A stretch of 64,000 nt of DNA, from contig JAHBUH010000001.1 in assembly GCA_019638185.1 (NCBI GenBank), positions 299,079 through 363,078 of the forward strand, given 5' to 3'. The notes below the pieces were generated by a model. It was not told the origin of the DNA and made no database searches. It was given only the letters and a program-made list of their open reading frames with translations. The stretch comes from Leadbetterella sp. (GTDB lineage Bacteria; Bacteroidota; Bacteroidia; Cytophagales; Spirosomataceae). A program made the position numbers and the translations under genes. This document shows positions 55,478-64,000 of the stretch, in pieces; within the stretch, counting starts at the first letter, position 1; every line of letters begins with the position of its first letter.

Positions 55478-55858
55478 ATGGCTAAATTCAAATACACTCA
55501 GGAGTTTCCTTTCCGCGCTTCGCCAAAGGTGCTGTATAACTATATCAGCACGCCGGGTGGCCTTCAGCAGTGGTTTGCAGAAAGCGTAACCCTCAATTCA
55601 GATAATAAATTTGTTTTTAACTGGGATGGGAATGACCATGTGGCCGAGCTCACCTCATCGCGGCTGAATAAATCCAGTCGCTTTGATTTTACAGGAGAAG
55701 ACGCCGGTAACTACCTGGAATTTAAGTTCGTAACCAGTGAGCTGGATAACTCTATCTACCTGAAGGTGACCGATAATTCGGATAATGACGACTCCGATGA
55801 CCTGGACACCATGTGGAATGAATTAATTGCTAATCTTAAAGAAATTGTAGGAGGCTGA
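55478..55858 (+). CDS. START-like domain protein
   Basis: 126 residues. Compact SRPBCC/START-like fold, beginning KFKYTQEFPFRASPKVLYNY, with TPGGLQQWFAESVTLNSDNK next, and an acidic Asp/Ser stretch before a C-terminal helix (MWNELIANLKEIVGG). No signal peptide, so it is cytosolic. The ligand is unknown. It lies 73 bases before the LptF/G-type permease gene on the same strand. Confidence 0.88.
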   Translation: MAKFKYTQEFPFRASPKVLYNYISTPGGLQQWFAESVTLNSDNKFVFNWDGNDHVAELTSSRLNKSSRFDFTGEDAGNYLEFKFVTSELDNSIYLKVTDNSDNDDSDDLDTMWNELIANLKEIVGG

Positions 55859-55931
55859 TTTTGAAATAGACAAAAAGATTTTGACTTTTGCATCGCCGTC
55901 GGCGTACCGCGGGCTGTTAATGCGTGTAAGG

Positions 55932-57293
55932 ATGAAAAAAATAGACAAGCTTTTTGTCAAATCATATATCGGGCCTTTTGTTCTCACTACCGCCATTGTA
56001 GTATTCATCTTCCTGATGCGTTTCCTGATGATCTACTTCAATGATTTTCTCGGAAAAAATCTTGAAGGAGTTGTTTTTGCGAAACTTTTCTTTTACTTCA
56101 CTTTAATGACCCTGCCCATGTCGCTGCCGCTGGCTACCCTGCTGGCCACGCTTATGTGCTTTGGTAACCTGGGGGAACGCTCTGAGCTGACGGCCATGAA
56201 ATCAGCCGGAATCCCGCTCACCCGGCTCATTATGCCTACTTTTATCCTTTCGGCCTTTGTAGCGCTCTTTTCCATTATTTACAATAACTACGTGAACCCC
56301 TGGGCTAACCTGAAAGGGTGGTCACTACTGTATGACGTAAAAACCACAAAACCGGCGTTAAATATCCAGGAAGGCATCTTTTATAACCAGATAAATGGCT
56401 TCCGCATCAAGGTGGAAGAGAAAATGCCCGACGGCCAGACCCTGAAAAATGTGATCGTCTATGACCATAACGGGGGCAGCGGCAATAAAAACGTGACCAT
56501 TGCTGATTCCGGCCGTATGTTTACCATTAACCATGAAAGCCAGCTGGTCTTTGAGCTCTATAACGGCGTAAATTACAGCGAAGGCACCAGCTATAATAAC
56601 GGTACCCAACTTACCCGTTACTCCTTCCGGAAAAACCGGATGGTCTTCCCGCTGACCAGCTTCGGGATGAAGCGCACCAGCGAAAACGATTTCATGTACC
56701 ACGAGTTCATGAAGAGCATTCCCGAGCTGAACCTGAAGATCGACTCCCTGAACCGGGTGATAGACGAGAAACAAAAACAGCAGGCCATCACCTTTAAACG
56801 CCTGGAAATATACTCTTTCCCGGAAATCATGGGCGATACCGCTAAGAAAGTAGCCATTAAAGGCGGTAAATGGGCGGACTCCCTGTTGGCCGTTGCCGAA
56901 AAAAATACCAGCCCTCATGAGGTGAAAGCCACGGCCCGCACCAAGGTGGAAAGCCAGAAATCGCAGATTGCGGGCGACATGAGCTACCTGGTGAGCGTGG
57001 AGAAATCCGTATGGGCGGCTGACCTGGAGCGCTGGAACAAGGTCACCACGGCCGTTTCCTGCCTGGCCATGTTCCTGATCGGAGCGGCGCTGGGTTCCAT
57101 TATCAAAAGGGGAGGCTTTGGTATGCCGGTGCTGGTCTCCATTGCCTTCTTTATCCTGTATTACCTGATGCAGCAGCTGGGGAATAAGTACGCTAAGGAG
57201 GGGCTGATCCCGTCGGTGGCGGGAGCCTGGTTCCCGTTTACGGTGCTTATTTTCATAGGGGTGCTGCTGATGCGGCGGGCGCGGAACTTTTAA
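55932..57293 (+). CDS. LptF/LptG-family permease
   Basis: 453 residues from ATG 55932 (MKKIDKLFVKSYIGPFVLTT), preceded by GTAAGG. Membrane component of the LPS export ABC machine. Three N-terminal helices with LPMSLPLATLLATLMCFGNL and GERSELTAMKSAGIPL (coupling segment), a large periplasmic beta domain with a long helical insertion (RVIDEKQKQQAITFKRLEIY), and three C-terminal helices. LptF versus LptG cannot be told. The frame is open to 55881, but the family N-terminus begins at 55932. Confidence 0.9.
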   Translation: MKKIDKLFVKSYIGPFVLTTAIVVFIFLMRFLMIYFNDFLGKNLEGVVFAKLFFYFTLMTLPMSLPLATLLATLMCFGNLGERSELTAMKSAGIPLTRLIMPTFILSAFVALFSIIYNNYVNPWANLKGWSLLYDVKTTKPALNIQEGIFYNQINGFRIKVEEKMPDGQTLKNVIVYDHNGGSGNKNVTIADSGRMFTINHESQLVFELYNGVNYSEGTSYNNGTQLTRYSFRKNRMVFPLTSFGMKRTSENDFMYHEFMKSIPELNLKIDSLNRVIDEKQKQQAITFKRLEIYSFPEIMGDTAKKVAIKGGKWADSLLAVAEKNTSPHEVKATARTKVESQKSQIAGDMSYLVSVEKSVWAADLERWNKVTTAVSCLAMFLIGAALGSIIKRGGFGMPVLVSIAFFILYYLMQQLGNKYAKEGLIPSVAGAWFPFTVLIFIGVLLMRRARNF

Positions 57294-57335
57294 TTTTTAT
57301 TTTGTTCAAAATCACCATCCTATAGAATATTTGCG

Positions 57336-57343
57336 TATTTTTG
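57336..57343 (+). promoter_or_regulatory. Bacteroidota -7 element of rpsO
   Basis: TATTTTTG, 44 bases before the rpsO start. No TTG at the ideal distance. Confidence 0.4.
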
Positions 57344-57386
57344 CACCTGTTTTATTTTTTTACCAAACTAATCTAGGTTAATATCA

Positions 57387-57662
57387 ATGTATTTAACTCC
57401 GGAAAAAAAGGAAGAGATCTTCGCATCGAAGGGCTTCCAGAGAAAAGCAACTGATACCGGTTCAGCCGAGTCTCAGATTGCATTATTTACTTATAGAATT
57501 GCTCACCTTACTGAGCACTTGAAAGTTAACAAGCATGATTATTCTACCCGTTCCGGCCTGCTTAAGCTGGTGGGTAAGCGTCGTCGGCTTCTTGATTACC
57601 TTCAGGAAGTAGACATTAACCGTTACAGAGCTATTATTGCTGAACTTGGTATTCGTAAATAA
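57387..57662 (+). CDS. rpsO: 30S ribosomal protein S15
   Basis: 91 residues, normal length. Binds 16S rRNA in the platform. Conserved text: KATDTGSAESQIALFTYRIA, HSTRSGLLKLVGKRR-like segment (here YSTRSGLLKLVGKRRRLLDY), and INRYRAIIAELGIRK. The following pnp gene in the same direction is the widespread rpsO-pnp order; in other bacteria both ends of this pair are autoregulated, which I infer only from order here. Confidence 0.97.
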   Translation: MYLTPEKKEEIFASKGFQRKATDTGSAESQIALFTYRIAHLTEHLKVNKHDYSTRSGLLKLVGKRRRLLDYLQEVDINRYRAIIAELGIRK

Positions 57663-57781
57663 GCCAATATCGGGAATCCGGAACACCGGGTTCCCTTTTT
57701 CATTGCATTTTATCCCCGCGGAAATAAAGGATTAAAATCGTTGTATCAAAAGCGGAAAATACAACACATAAAAATAACCTA

Positions 57782-59944
57782 ATGTTTAATATCGTAACTC
57801 AGACCATCCCGATGCCGGATGGTTCCATCATCACCCTCGAAACCGGTAAATTAGCAAGACAGGCGGACGGTTCCGTGGTATTAAGAAGTGGTAACCTCGT
57901 GATGTTAGCCACCGTATGTGCGGCCAGAACGCACAAAGAAGGTACCGACTTCCTGCCCCTGTCCGTAGATTACCAGGAGAAATTTGCTTCCAACGGAAAA
58001 ATTCCGGGCTCTTTCCAGCGCCGTGAAGGCAAGCTGTCTGATAATGAAGTACTGATCTCCAGGCTGATAGACCGTGCGCTGCGTCCTATCTTCCCTGAAG
58101 ATTTCCATGCGGAAGTTCAGGTGATGGTGACCCTGCACTCGGCGGATGAGAACATCAAACCCGATGCCCTGGCAGCCTTGGCGGCTTCTGCGGCCATTAT
58201 GGTTTCTGACATTCCGTTTAACGGCCCCATCTCTGAAGTAAGAGTAGCTAAAATTAACGGCGAATACGTGGTGAACCCGCCGCTGAAAGCCCTTGAATCG
58301 GCTGACCTGGACCTGATCGTGGCCGGTACCGCTGACAGCATCATTATGGTGGAAGGCGAAGGTAACGAAGTTTCCGAAGTGGAAATGGTGGAAGCCCTGC
58401 GTGTGGCCCACCTGGCCATTCAGACCCAGGTAGCTGCCCAGAAAGAACTGGAAGCCAAAGTGGGTAACACCACGAAAAGAGAATACAATCACGAAGTGCA
58501 TGATGAGGCTCTGAAAGAAAAAATGTACAGCGAGCTTTTTGATAAAGTATACGCCGTATGCATGGAAGGAAGCCCGAATAAGCACTACAGAAGCGATAGC
58601 TTCGCCAAGATCCTGGAAGACTTTATTGCGGCTCAGCCGGAAGAAGAAAGGGCAAATCCCCTGTTTAAGGTATATTTCGGAGACATTAACTACGATGCCT
58701 CCCGTAAAATGGTCCTGGAAGAAAGCAAACGCCTGGATGGCCGGAGCCTGACCGAGATCCGCCCGATCAGCGTGGAAGTAGACTACCTGCCTAACGCACA
58801 CGGCTCTGCCCTGTTTACGAGAGGGGAGACCCAGTCGCTTTCCACTACCACCCTGGGTACCAAGTTGGACGAGCAGATCGTAGACCTGCCCATGATAAAA
58901 GGTTATTCTAAATTCTTCCTGCACTATAACTTCCCCGGTTTCTCTACCGGTGAGGTAAGACCTAACCGGGGTGTAGGCCGCCGCGAAGTGGGCCACGGTA
59001 ACCTGGCCCAGCGCTCACTGGCTAAAGTGATGCCTTCCGGAGATGATAATCCTTACACCATCCGTATAGTGAGTGATATCCTGGAGTCCAACGGATCGTC
59101 TTCCATGGCTACCGTATGTGCCGGATGTCTTTCCCTGATGGACGCCGGTGTGCCTATCAAAGCGCCGGTATCCGGTATCGCTATGGGTCTGATCACCGAT
59201 CAGCAGAGCGGTAAATGGGCGGTACTCTCCGATATCCTGGGCGATGAAGACCACCTGGGCGACATGGACTTTAAAGTAACCGGAACAGCCAAAGGGATCG
59301 TAGCCTGCCAGATGGACATCAAGATCGGCGGACTTTCCTTTGATATTATTGAAAAAGCGCTGAACCAGGCCAAAGACGGCCGTCTGCATATCCTGGGCAA
59401 AATGACCGAGGTGCTGGCTACGTCTAAACCGGATCTGAAACCGCATGCACCGCGTGCCTTTACCATCGTGATTGATCGTGAGCTCATCGGAGCGGTGATC
59501 GGGCCTGGCGGTAAAGTGGTACAGGAGATCCAGCGTGAATCCGGTGCTACCGTTAACATTGAAGAAAAAGATAACAAAGGATACGTTTCCATCTTTGCTA
59601 CTAACGGTGATAGCATGGACATCGCCAAGAGAAGGATAGACGCCATCGTGAAGCAGCCTGAAGTAGGTGAGATCTACGATGCCGTGGTGAAATCCATCCA
59701 GCCTTTCGGTGCCTTCCTGGAATTCTTACCGGGCAAAGAAGGTCTTCTGCACATTTCGGAGATCACCTGGGAGCGTCTTCCTAACATGGACGGTGTGCTG
59801 AAAGAAGGCGATCAGTTGCAGATTAAATTAACGGAAATAGACAAAAAGACAGGCAAATATCGTTTATCAAGAAAAGTTTTATTGCCACGTCCGCCACGGG
59901 AAGAAAAACCGGCGGTAGATAATAAATCGGTGAACAATAATTAA
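57782..59944 (+). CDS. pnp: Polynucleotide phosphorylase
   Basis: 720 residues. 3'-5' phosphorolytic exoribonuclease. Two RNase PH domains ([20 protein letters not shown] near residue 60; [20 protein letters not shown] near 346), a KH domain ([20 protein letters not shown] near 563) and an S1 domain ([20 protein letters not shown] near 640). All domains are intact, of usual length, with a short Lys/Asn tail. Confidence 0.97.
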   Translation: MFNIVTQTIPMPDGSIITLETGKLARQADGSVVLRSGNLVMLATVCAARTHKEGTDFLPLSVDYQEKFASNGKIPGSFQRREGKLSDNEVLISRLIDRALRPIFPEDFHAEVQVMVTLHSADENIKPDALAALAASAAIMVSDIPFNGPISEVRVAKINGEYVVNPPLKALESADLDLIVAGTADSIIMVEGEGNEVSEVEMVEALRVAHLAIQTQVAAQKELEAKVGNTTKREYNHEVHDEALKEKMYSELFDKVYAVCMEGSPNKHYRSDSFAKILEDFIAAQPEEERANPLFKVYFGDINYDASRKMVLEESKRLDGRSLTEIRPISVEVDYLPNAHGSALFTRGETQSLSTTTLGTKLDEQIVDLPMIKGYSKFFLHYNFPGFSTGEVRPNRGVGRREVGHGNLAQRSLAKVMPSGDDNPYTIRIVSDILESNGSSSMATVCAGCLSLMDAGVPIKAPVSGIAMGLITDQQSGKWAVLSDILGDEDHLGDMDFKVTGTAKGIVACQMDIKIGGLSFDIIEKALNQAKDGRLHILGKMTEVLATSKPDLKPHAPRAFTIVIDRELIGAVIGPGGKVVQEIQRESGATVNIEEKDNKGYVSIFATNGDSMDIAKRRIDAIVKQPEVGEIYDAVVKSIQPFGAFLEFLPGKEGLLHISEITWERLPNMDGVLKEGDQLQIKLTEIDKKTGKYRLSRKVLLPRPPREEKPAVDNKSVNNN

Positions 59945-59997
59945 GTTTTAATTGTTCATATTCTTGGAGTTCCTTTTTTAATCATAACTGAACACGA

Positions 59998-60861
59998 ATG
60001 AGACAACTTAAGATTAGCAAACAGATTACCAACAGGGAAAGCCAGTCGCTTGACAAGTACCTTCAGGAGATTGGAAAAGTAGATCTGCTGACCCCTGACG
60101 AAGAGGTGATTCTGGCTCAGAAAATCCGGGACGGAGACCAGCTCTCGCTGGAAAGACTGACCAAAGCCAACCTTCGTTTTGTGGTATCTGTGGCTAAGCA
60201 ATATCAGAATCAGGGACTTTCACTGGGTGACCTTATTAATGAAGGGAACCTGGGCCTGATCAAGGCGGCTCAGCGTTTCGATGAAACCCGCGGTTTTAAG
60301 TTTATTTCTTATGCCGTATGGTGGATTCGTCAGAGTATTCTTCAGGCCCTGGCTGAGCAGTCGCGGATAGTTCGTCTTCCGCTTAACCGGGTAGGTTCCC
60401 TGAACAAGATCTCCAAAACCTTCTCGGAGCTGGAGCAGCGGTTTGAGCGTGAGCCCTCACCGGAAGAGCTGGCAGAAGTGCTGGAGATTTCGGCTAACGA
60501 GGTGGTGGATACCATGAAAATATCCGGTCGCCACGTATCTGTAGACGCACCGTTTGTGCAGGGCGAAGAAAACAGCCTGCTGGACGTGCTCGAAAACGAT
60601 ACGGAGATTCGTCCTGACCAGGAGCTGATGAATGACTCCCTGCGCCGGGAAGTGCTTCGGGCACTTTCTACCCTTACGCAGCGGGAAGCAGAAGTGATCA
60701 TGTTCTACTTCGGCCTTAACGGCGAGCAGGCCATGACCCTGGAGGAGATCGGCGAGAAGTTTAACCTGACCCGTGAAAGGGTAAGGCAGATCAAGGAGAA
60801 GGCCATCCGCCGCCTGAGACAAACCTCACGGAGTAAAGCGTTAAAAGCCTACCTGGGATAA
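59998..60861 (+). CDS. rpoD: Primary sigma factor RpoD
   Basis: 287 residues, the short Bacteroidota form of the housekeeping sigma. Region 1.2 [20 protein letters not shown], region 2 [20 protein letters not shown] and [16 protein letters not shown], region 3 around [16 protein letters not shown], region 4 [20 protein letters not shown]. It would recognise the TTG/TAnnTTTG promoters seen at rnpB and the tRNAs. A structured repeat starts 18 bases after the stop. Confidence 0.96.
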   Translation: MRQLKISKQITNRESQSLDKYLQEIGKVDLLTPDEEVILAQKIRDGDQLSLERLTKANLRFVVSVAKQYQNQGLSLGDLINEGNLGLIKAAQRFDETRGFKFISYAVWWIRQSILQALAEQSRIVRLPLNRVGSLNKISKTFSELEQRFEREPSPEELAEVLEISANEVVDTMKISGRHVSVDAPFVQGEENSLLDVLENDTEIRPDQELMNDSLRREVLRALSTLTQREAEVIMFYFGLNGEQAMTLEEIGEKFNLTRERVRQIKEKAIRRLRQTSRSKALKAYLG

Positions 60862-60879
60862 AAACCGGGTTTTGATACC

Positions 60880-61000
60880 GAAGCTGTTCGGAAAGTGCGC
60901 AAAATGCAAAGCGTTCAGGATAAGGGGAAAGGAGCAGAGATGTGACTGAAACCCGGTTCCGGAAATAACGCGGCGATTGGGCGGCTTTTGGGACAGCTTC
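60880..61000. repeat. Structured intergenic repeat, copy 2
   Basis: 121 bases. Outer stem GAAGCTGT/ACAGCTTC; inner arms are imperfect. It aligns with the reverse complement of 20855-20976 in shared blocks (AAAATGCAA, GCGTT, GGAGCA, ATGTGACT, TTCCG, AACGC) with the same order and spacing apart from a shorter apex. A T-run follows at 61000-61005, so it could terminate rpoD transcription. Confidence 0.7.
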
Positions 61001-61063
61001 TTTTTATTTTAAGTCCTTTTCTTGCTTAGAGGCGGGTTTTAAAGCAAATTTGCAGGAAGATAC

Positions 61064-61684
61064 ATGGCGAATAAAACAGGGATTTTCAGTTGGACCAAAG
61101 GAAGTGGCAAAACCACTACCTGCGCCTACCTGGCCGCAGCGCTGGCCACCATGCACCGGAGAGTGGTGTGCGTGGATCTGAACGGTGACCTGCAGAAATA
61201 CCTTCAGCTGCAGGGTGAAGCAGTGGAAGTGGCCGGTCTCCGCTGGAAATACCGGAAGTGGAGTGGGGAAGAGGATAAGCTGGAGGATGACGCCGACTAT
61301 ATCCTGGTGGATATCCCCGGGGAGTTTTCACCGGCGCAGCAAGCAGTGCTCCGGGAGCTGGATTCCGTGCTGATCCCGGTGGAAGCGGAGCACTACGGTC
61401 TGGAAGGCCTCCCGGAAACCCTGCAGAAGATCGCTGAACAGGAGCACCTGCTGATAGGAGGCATCGTGCTCACCAAAGCGGACCGCCACAGTTATGTCCC
61501 GGAAACAATTGAAGCAGAACTGAAGGAATACTTTTCACCTTTTGTAATGAATACTAAGATTTCAAGAAACTATTACCTGGCCCGCCCGTCTTTTTCTCTG
61601 ACAGACCTGGGTGAAAAAGGCTGGCACAGCGGGTTTATAGATTACCTGAAACTGGCAAATGAACTATTAGAGCATGAATATTAA
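61064..61684 (+). CDS. parA: ParA-like partition ATPase, divergent and short
   Basis: 206 residues, about 50 fewer than usual chromosomal ParA. The nucleotide loop reads SWTKGSGKTT: relative to KGGxGKT, the signature lysine position is Thr and a Lys takes the next place. VDADPQAN is replaced by VDLNGDLQK. The homology is still clear in DYILVDIPGEFSPAQQAVLR, DSVLIPVEAEHYGLEGLPET and the C-terminal ISRNYYLARPSFS. About 40 residues after the second strand are missing or replaced. It overlaps parB by 11 bases, at the canonical partition locus. Confidence 0.85.
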   Translation: MANKTGIFSWTKGSGKTTTCAYLAAALATMHRRVVCVDLNGDLQKYLQLQGEAVEVAGLRWKYRKWSGEEDKLEDDADYILVDIPGEFSPAQQAVLRELDSVLIPVEAEHYGLEGLPETLQKIAEQEHLLIGGIVLTKADRHSYVPETIEAELKEYFSPFVMNTKISRNYYLARPSFSLTDLGEKGWHSGFIDYLKLANELLEHEY

Positions 61685-62552
61685 AAGAAAAATGGGATTA
61701 GGGAAAGGGCTGAGCTCGCTGCTGCCGGAGGCTCCGGCAGAAACGGAGAACGTCCAGGCGGAGCCGGATTCTTATGAACTACCTATAGATGCCATAGAGA
61801 CCAATCCCTACCAGCCCCGTACGCAGTTTGATAACACCTCGCTCGAGGAGCTGAAGGAATCCATTCGCGTGCAGGGCGTTATACAGCCCATTGCCGTGCG
61901 GAAAGCGGGCGATAAGTACCAGCTTATCTCCGGTGAGCGCCGGCTGAAGGCTTCCCGCCTGGCGGGTTTAAAGACCATTCCCGCGTATATCCGGGAGGCA
62001 TCTGACGGCCAGATGCTGGAGCTGGGGCTGATTGAAAACGTGCAGCGGGAAAACCTGAATCCCATGGAAATCGCCATGGCCTATAAGCGGCTGCTGGAGG
62101 AATGCCGGCTAAAGCAGGAAGAACTGGCCGGCAGGGTAGGAAAGGACCGCACCACGGTCAATAACTACCTCCGGCTGCTGTCGCTCCCGGAAGTGGTACA
62201 GGAAGGCCTGGCTGCCCGAAAGCTGAGCATGGGCCATGCCCGCGCCCTGCTGGGCGTGGAAAACCCCGATCAGCTGGTACGGCTTTACGAAGAAGTGGTC
62301 AGCCGGGAGCTTTCGGTAAGGAAAGTGGAAGAAATGGTGAAAGGCCTGAACGCTGACAGCCGGCCGGTCACCCGGAAATCTTCCCCGCCACCTGCCCCTA
62401 AAACGCTCCTGGAGGGCTATCAGCAGAGCTTTGGCGCCGTGTTCGGTCGTAAGGTGATCGTTCAGGCCGATGCCGATAACCGGGGAGAAATCAAGATTCC
62501 TTACAGCTCCCGGGCCGAACTGGACGAGATCATGGATAAGCTAAAGAACTGA
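61674..62552 (+). CDS. parB: Chromosome partition protein ParB
   Basis: 292 residues. Binds parS and loads as a CTP-dependent clamp. N-terminal GLGKGLSSLLPEA (ParA-interaction type), CTPase motifs YQPRTQFDN and SGERRLKASRLAGL, then IENVQRENLNPMEIAMAYKR, the parS-binding HTH (KDRTTVNNYLRLLSLPEVVQ) and a C-terminal dimerisation region. The start may be ATG 61674 or ATG 61692. All ParB features look normal, in contrast to its ParA. Confidence 0.95.
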   Translation: MNIKRKMGLGKGLSSLLPEAPAETENVQAEPDSYELPIDAIETNPYQPRTQFDNTSLEELKESIRVQGVIQPIAVRKAGDKYQLISGERRLKASRLAGLKTIPAYIREASDGQMLELGLIENVQRENLNPMEIAMAYKRLLEECRLKQEELAGRVGKDRTTVNNYLRLLSLPEVVQEGLAARKLSMGHARALLGVENPDQLVRLYEEVVSRELSVRKVEEMVKGLNADSRPVTRKSSPPPAPKTLLEGYQQSFGAVFGRKVIVQADADNRGEIKIPYSSRAELDEIMDKLKN

Positions 62553-62554
62553 AA

Positions 62555-63235
62555 TTGGCAAGGCTTTTTTTGACCCTGATACTGGTTTTTTCCGGGCTGT
62601 GCAGTTTGGCACAGAAGGATACCCTTGTGGTGGTGGGAGACAGCCTGGTAAACCGTGCGCTTTCAGATGCCGAGGCTCCTTTTGACACTACCCGGGGAGC
62701 ACGGCTGAAAAAGGCCACCCGGAACATTGCTTCCACTACCCGGAAATTCTTCGGGATAGATAGCCTCACGCCGCGTGACCGTCCGCGGATCATCTTCCAG
62801 CGGTCTATGCTGATTCCCGGCTGGGGACAGTACATGAACAAAGACTATTGGAAAATGCCTGTGGTCTATGGTGCGGCTGTGGGCGGCCTGTATGCCATCC
62901 GGTCTAATAACAAAAAGTACAATTTTTACCTGGATCACGTGGAGATCCTCCAGAAAAACGGCCAGGCCTCCATGCCGCCCATGAATAACCCGGGCGGGAT
63001 CTCCATATCCAAAGAGACCTATGCGCGGGCGGCATCCTCCTTTAAGCGGTACCGCGACCTCAGCATTATCGGCTTTGCCCTGGGCTGGACCCTCTTTGCG
63101 GTGGAAGCTAACGTCACCGCCCACTTAAAAACCTTTGACATTTCAGATGATATCAGCCTGCGCTGGCGTCCCACCCTGATTCCCGGGGGCGGCACCTATG
63201 CCACAGGCGTTCAACTAAGCCTAAATTTTAAATAA
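62555..63235 (+). CDS. DUF5683-domain membrane protein
   Basis: 226 residues from TTG 62555 (LARLFLTLILVFSGLCSLAQ). After the signal peptide, the DUF5683 core RSMLIPGWGQYMNKDYWKMP with the PGWGQ turn, then membrane segments (VVYGAAVGGLYAIRSN, LSIIGFALGWTLFAVEANV) and a beta-like C-terminus. Conserved neighbour of parB and dapB in Bacteroidota; function unknown. The gaps on either side are only 2 bases, so it is translated from the par transcript. Confidence 0.88.
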   Translation: MARLFLTLILVFSGLCSLAQKDTLVVVGDSLVNRALSDAEAPFDTTRGARLKKATRNIASTTRKFFGIDSLTPRDRPRIIFQRSMLIPGWGQYMNKDYWKMPVVYGAAVGGLYAIRSNNKKYNFYLDHVEILQKNGQASMPPMNNPGGISISKETYARAASSFKRYRDLSIIGFALGWTLFAVEANVTAHLKTFDISDDISLRWRPTLIPGGGTYATGVQLSLNFK

Positions 63236-63237
63236 GC

Positions 63238-63954
63238 ATGAAAATAGCCCTGCTCGGATACGGAAAAATGGGGAAGGCCATTGAAGCCATTGCCCTGGAA
63301 CGCGGACACGAGGTAGTGTTCCGGATCGATGTGAACAATGCTGCCGACCGCGAAAAGCTTTCGCCTGAAAATACCGATGTGGTGATCGAGTTCAGCTCAC
63401 CGCACTCCGCCGCCGATAACCTCCGTTTCTGCATGCAGAAAGGCCTGAAGGTGGTCTGTGGCACCACAGGCTGGCTACAGCATAAAACGGAAATAGAGGG
63501 CCTTTGTGAGGCCCATAAAGCCTCCTTTTTCTATGCTTCCAACTACAGCATAGGGGTAAACCTCTTTTTTCACCTGAACAAAGTGCTGGCCCGGCTCATG
63601 GCGCCGCAGAAGCAATACACCGTTTTCACTTCGGAGATTCACCATACCGAAAAGCTGGATGCGCCCAGCGGCACGGCCATCACCCTGGCTGAAGGCATCC
63701 TGGAAAACCGTACCGATAAAACCTCCTGGGTAAATAACCTGCTGGCTAAGCCGGATGAGGTGCCCATCTGGTCTTCACGCGAAGGAAAAGTGCCGGGCAC
63801 GCATACCATTAAATACATTTCAGATGTGGATGAGATCGAGATCCGGCACGAAGCCTATTCCCGCACGGGCTTTGCTGTGGGGGCCGTAGTGGCTGCTGAA
63901 TGGCTGGCGGATAAGGTGGGGATCTACGGAATGGAGGATATGCTGGAAATGTGA
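63238..63954 (+). CDS. dapB: 4-hydroxy-tetrahydrodipicolinate reductase DapB
   Basis: 238 residues. NAD(P)H-dependent reduction in the lysine/diaminopimelate pathway. Cofactor loop IALLGYGKMGKAIEAIAL, VVCGTTGWLQH, the ASNYSIGVNLFF segment and the substrate loop EIHHTEKLDAPSGTAITLAE, with the catalytic His and Lys present. It ends the parA-parB-DUF5683-dapB run, which usually continues to lepB beyond the window edge. Confidence 0.95.
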   Translation: MKIALLGYGKMGKAIEAIALERGHEVVFRIDVNNAADREKLSPENTDVVIEFSSPHSAADNLRFCMQKGLKVVCGTTGWLQHKTEIEGLCEAHKASFFYASNYSIGVNLFFHLNKVLARLMAPQKQYTVFTSEIHHTEKLDAPSGTAITLAEGILENRTDKTSWVNNLLAKPDEVPIWSSREGKVPGTHTIKYISDVDEIEIRHEAYSRTGFAVGAVVAAEWLADKVGIYGMEDMLEM

Positions 63955-64000
63955 AAGCCTGTTAACCACATAGATACATAGATAACTATAGGCCTATGTA

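Noticed and set aside
57905-58996. Long open frame (363 codons) opposite pnp.
   Set aside because: Composition is unnatural (many His/Arg/Phe runs) and pnp is intact.

Overview
The window is a chromosomal segment from a Bacteroidota bacterium, most likely of the Sphingobacteriia/Chitinophagia type, with coding DNA that looks above 50% GC. The evidence is the set of Bacteroidota-restricted families (WbqC, DUF4105/Lnb, DUF4403, DUF5683, DUF4142, OmpA proteins with carboxypeptidase-like repeats), a 287-residue primary sigma factor, the gene orders rpsO-pnp-rpoD and parA-parB-DUF5683-dapB, and promoters of the Bacteroidota form (TTG, 19-20 bp, TAnnTTTG) before rnpB and both tRNA genes.

Layout. 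1-9.8 kb: nucleoside-type MFS permease (cut by the window edge), a lipoprotein, truA, tsaC/sua5, a large OmpA-family protein, WbqC, clpC and an AraC regulator. 9.9-15.5 kb: a second lipoprotein, a broken Crp/Fnr regulator, a Fur-family regulator, a histidine phosphatase, Lnb/DUF4105, an inositol monophosphatase, a YfiT-type DinB hydrolase, a queuosine-precursor transporter and a 40-residue membrane peptide. 15.8-21.5 kb: rsmI-fabG-VWA protein, DUF4403 and RNase P RNA. 21.5-29.2 kb: LysM protein, purE-purK, an AddB-like nuclease, purL and tRNA-Ser. 29.2-36.5 kb (minus strand): the 2-methylcitrate cycle genes prpB-prpC-prpD, then a GH130 enzyme paired with a two-domain GT4 glycosyltransferase.

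36.5-46.4 kb is the accessory, decaying part. It holds a prolyl oligopeptidase broken by one in-frame TAG, remnants of a DUF6660-like gene and of a TonB-dependent receptor, two intact transporters, CsaA, and a group of stress-type genes (DUF4142, CsbD, lmo0937-like) around a deletion that joined a truncated DUF421 gene to a frameshifted SDR gene. 46.4-55.4 kb: a sigma-54 activator and a TPR histidine kinase in convergent orientation, DUF937, a large secreted protein I do not recognise, a secreted DinB protein, a Fic protein preceded by a motif array, and tRNA-Met. 55.5-64 kb returns to core genes: START-like protein, LptF/G permease, rpsO, pnp, rpoD, an unusual ParA, ParB, DUF5683 and dapB.

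I see no CRISPR array, insertion sequence, prophage or textbook defence island. The least explained items are the structured intergenic repeat present twice (20855-20976 and 60880-61000), the altered ParA at the chromosomal partition locus, the motif array ahead of the Fic gene, the GT4/GH130 pair, and the 761-residue secreted protein.
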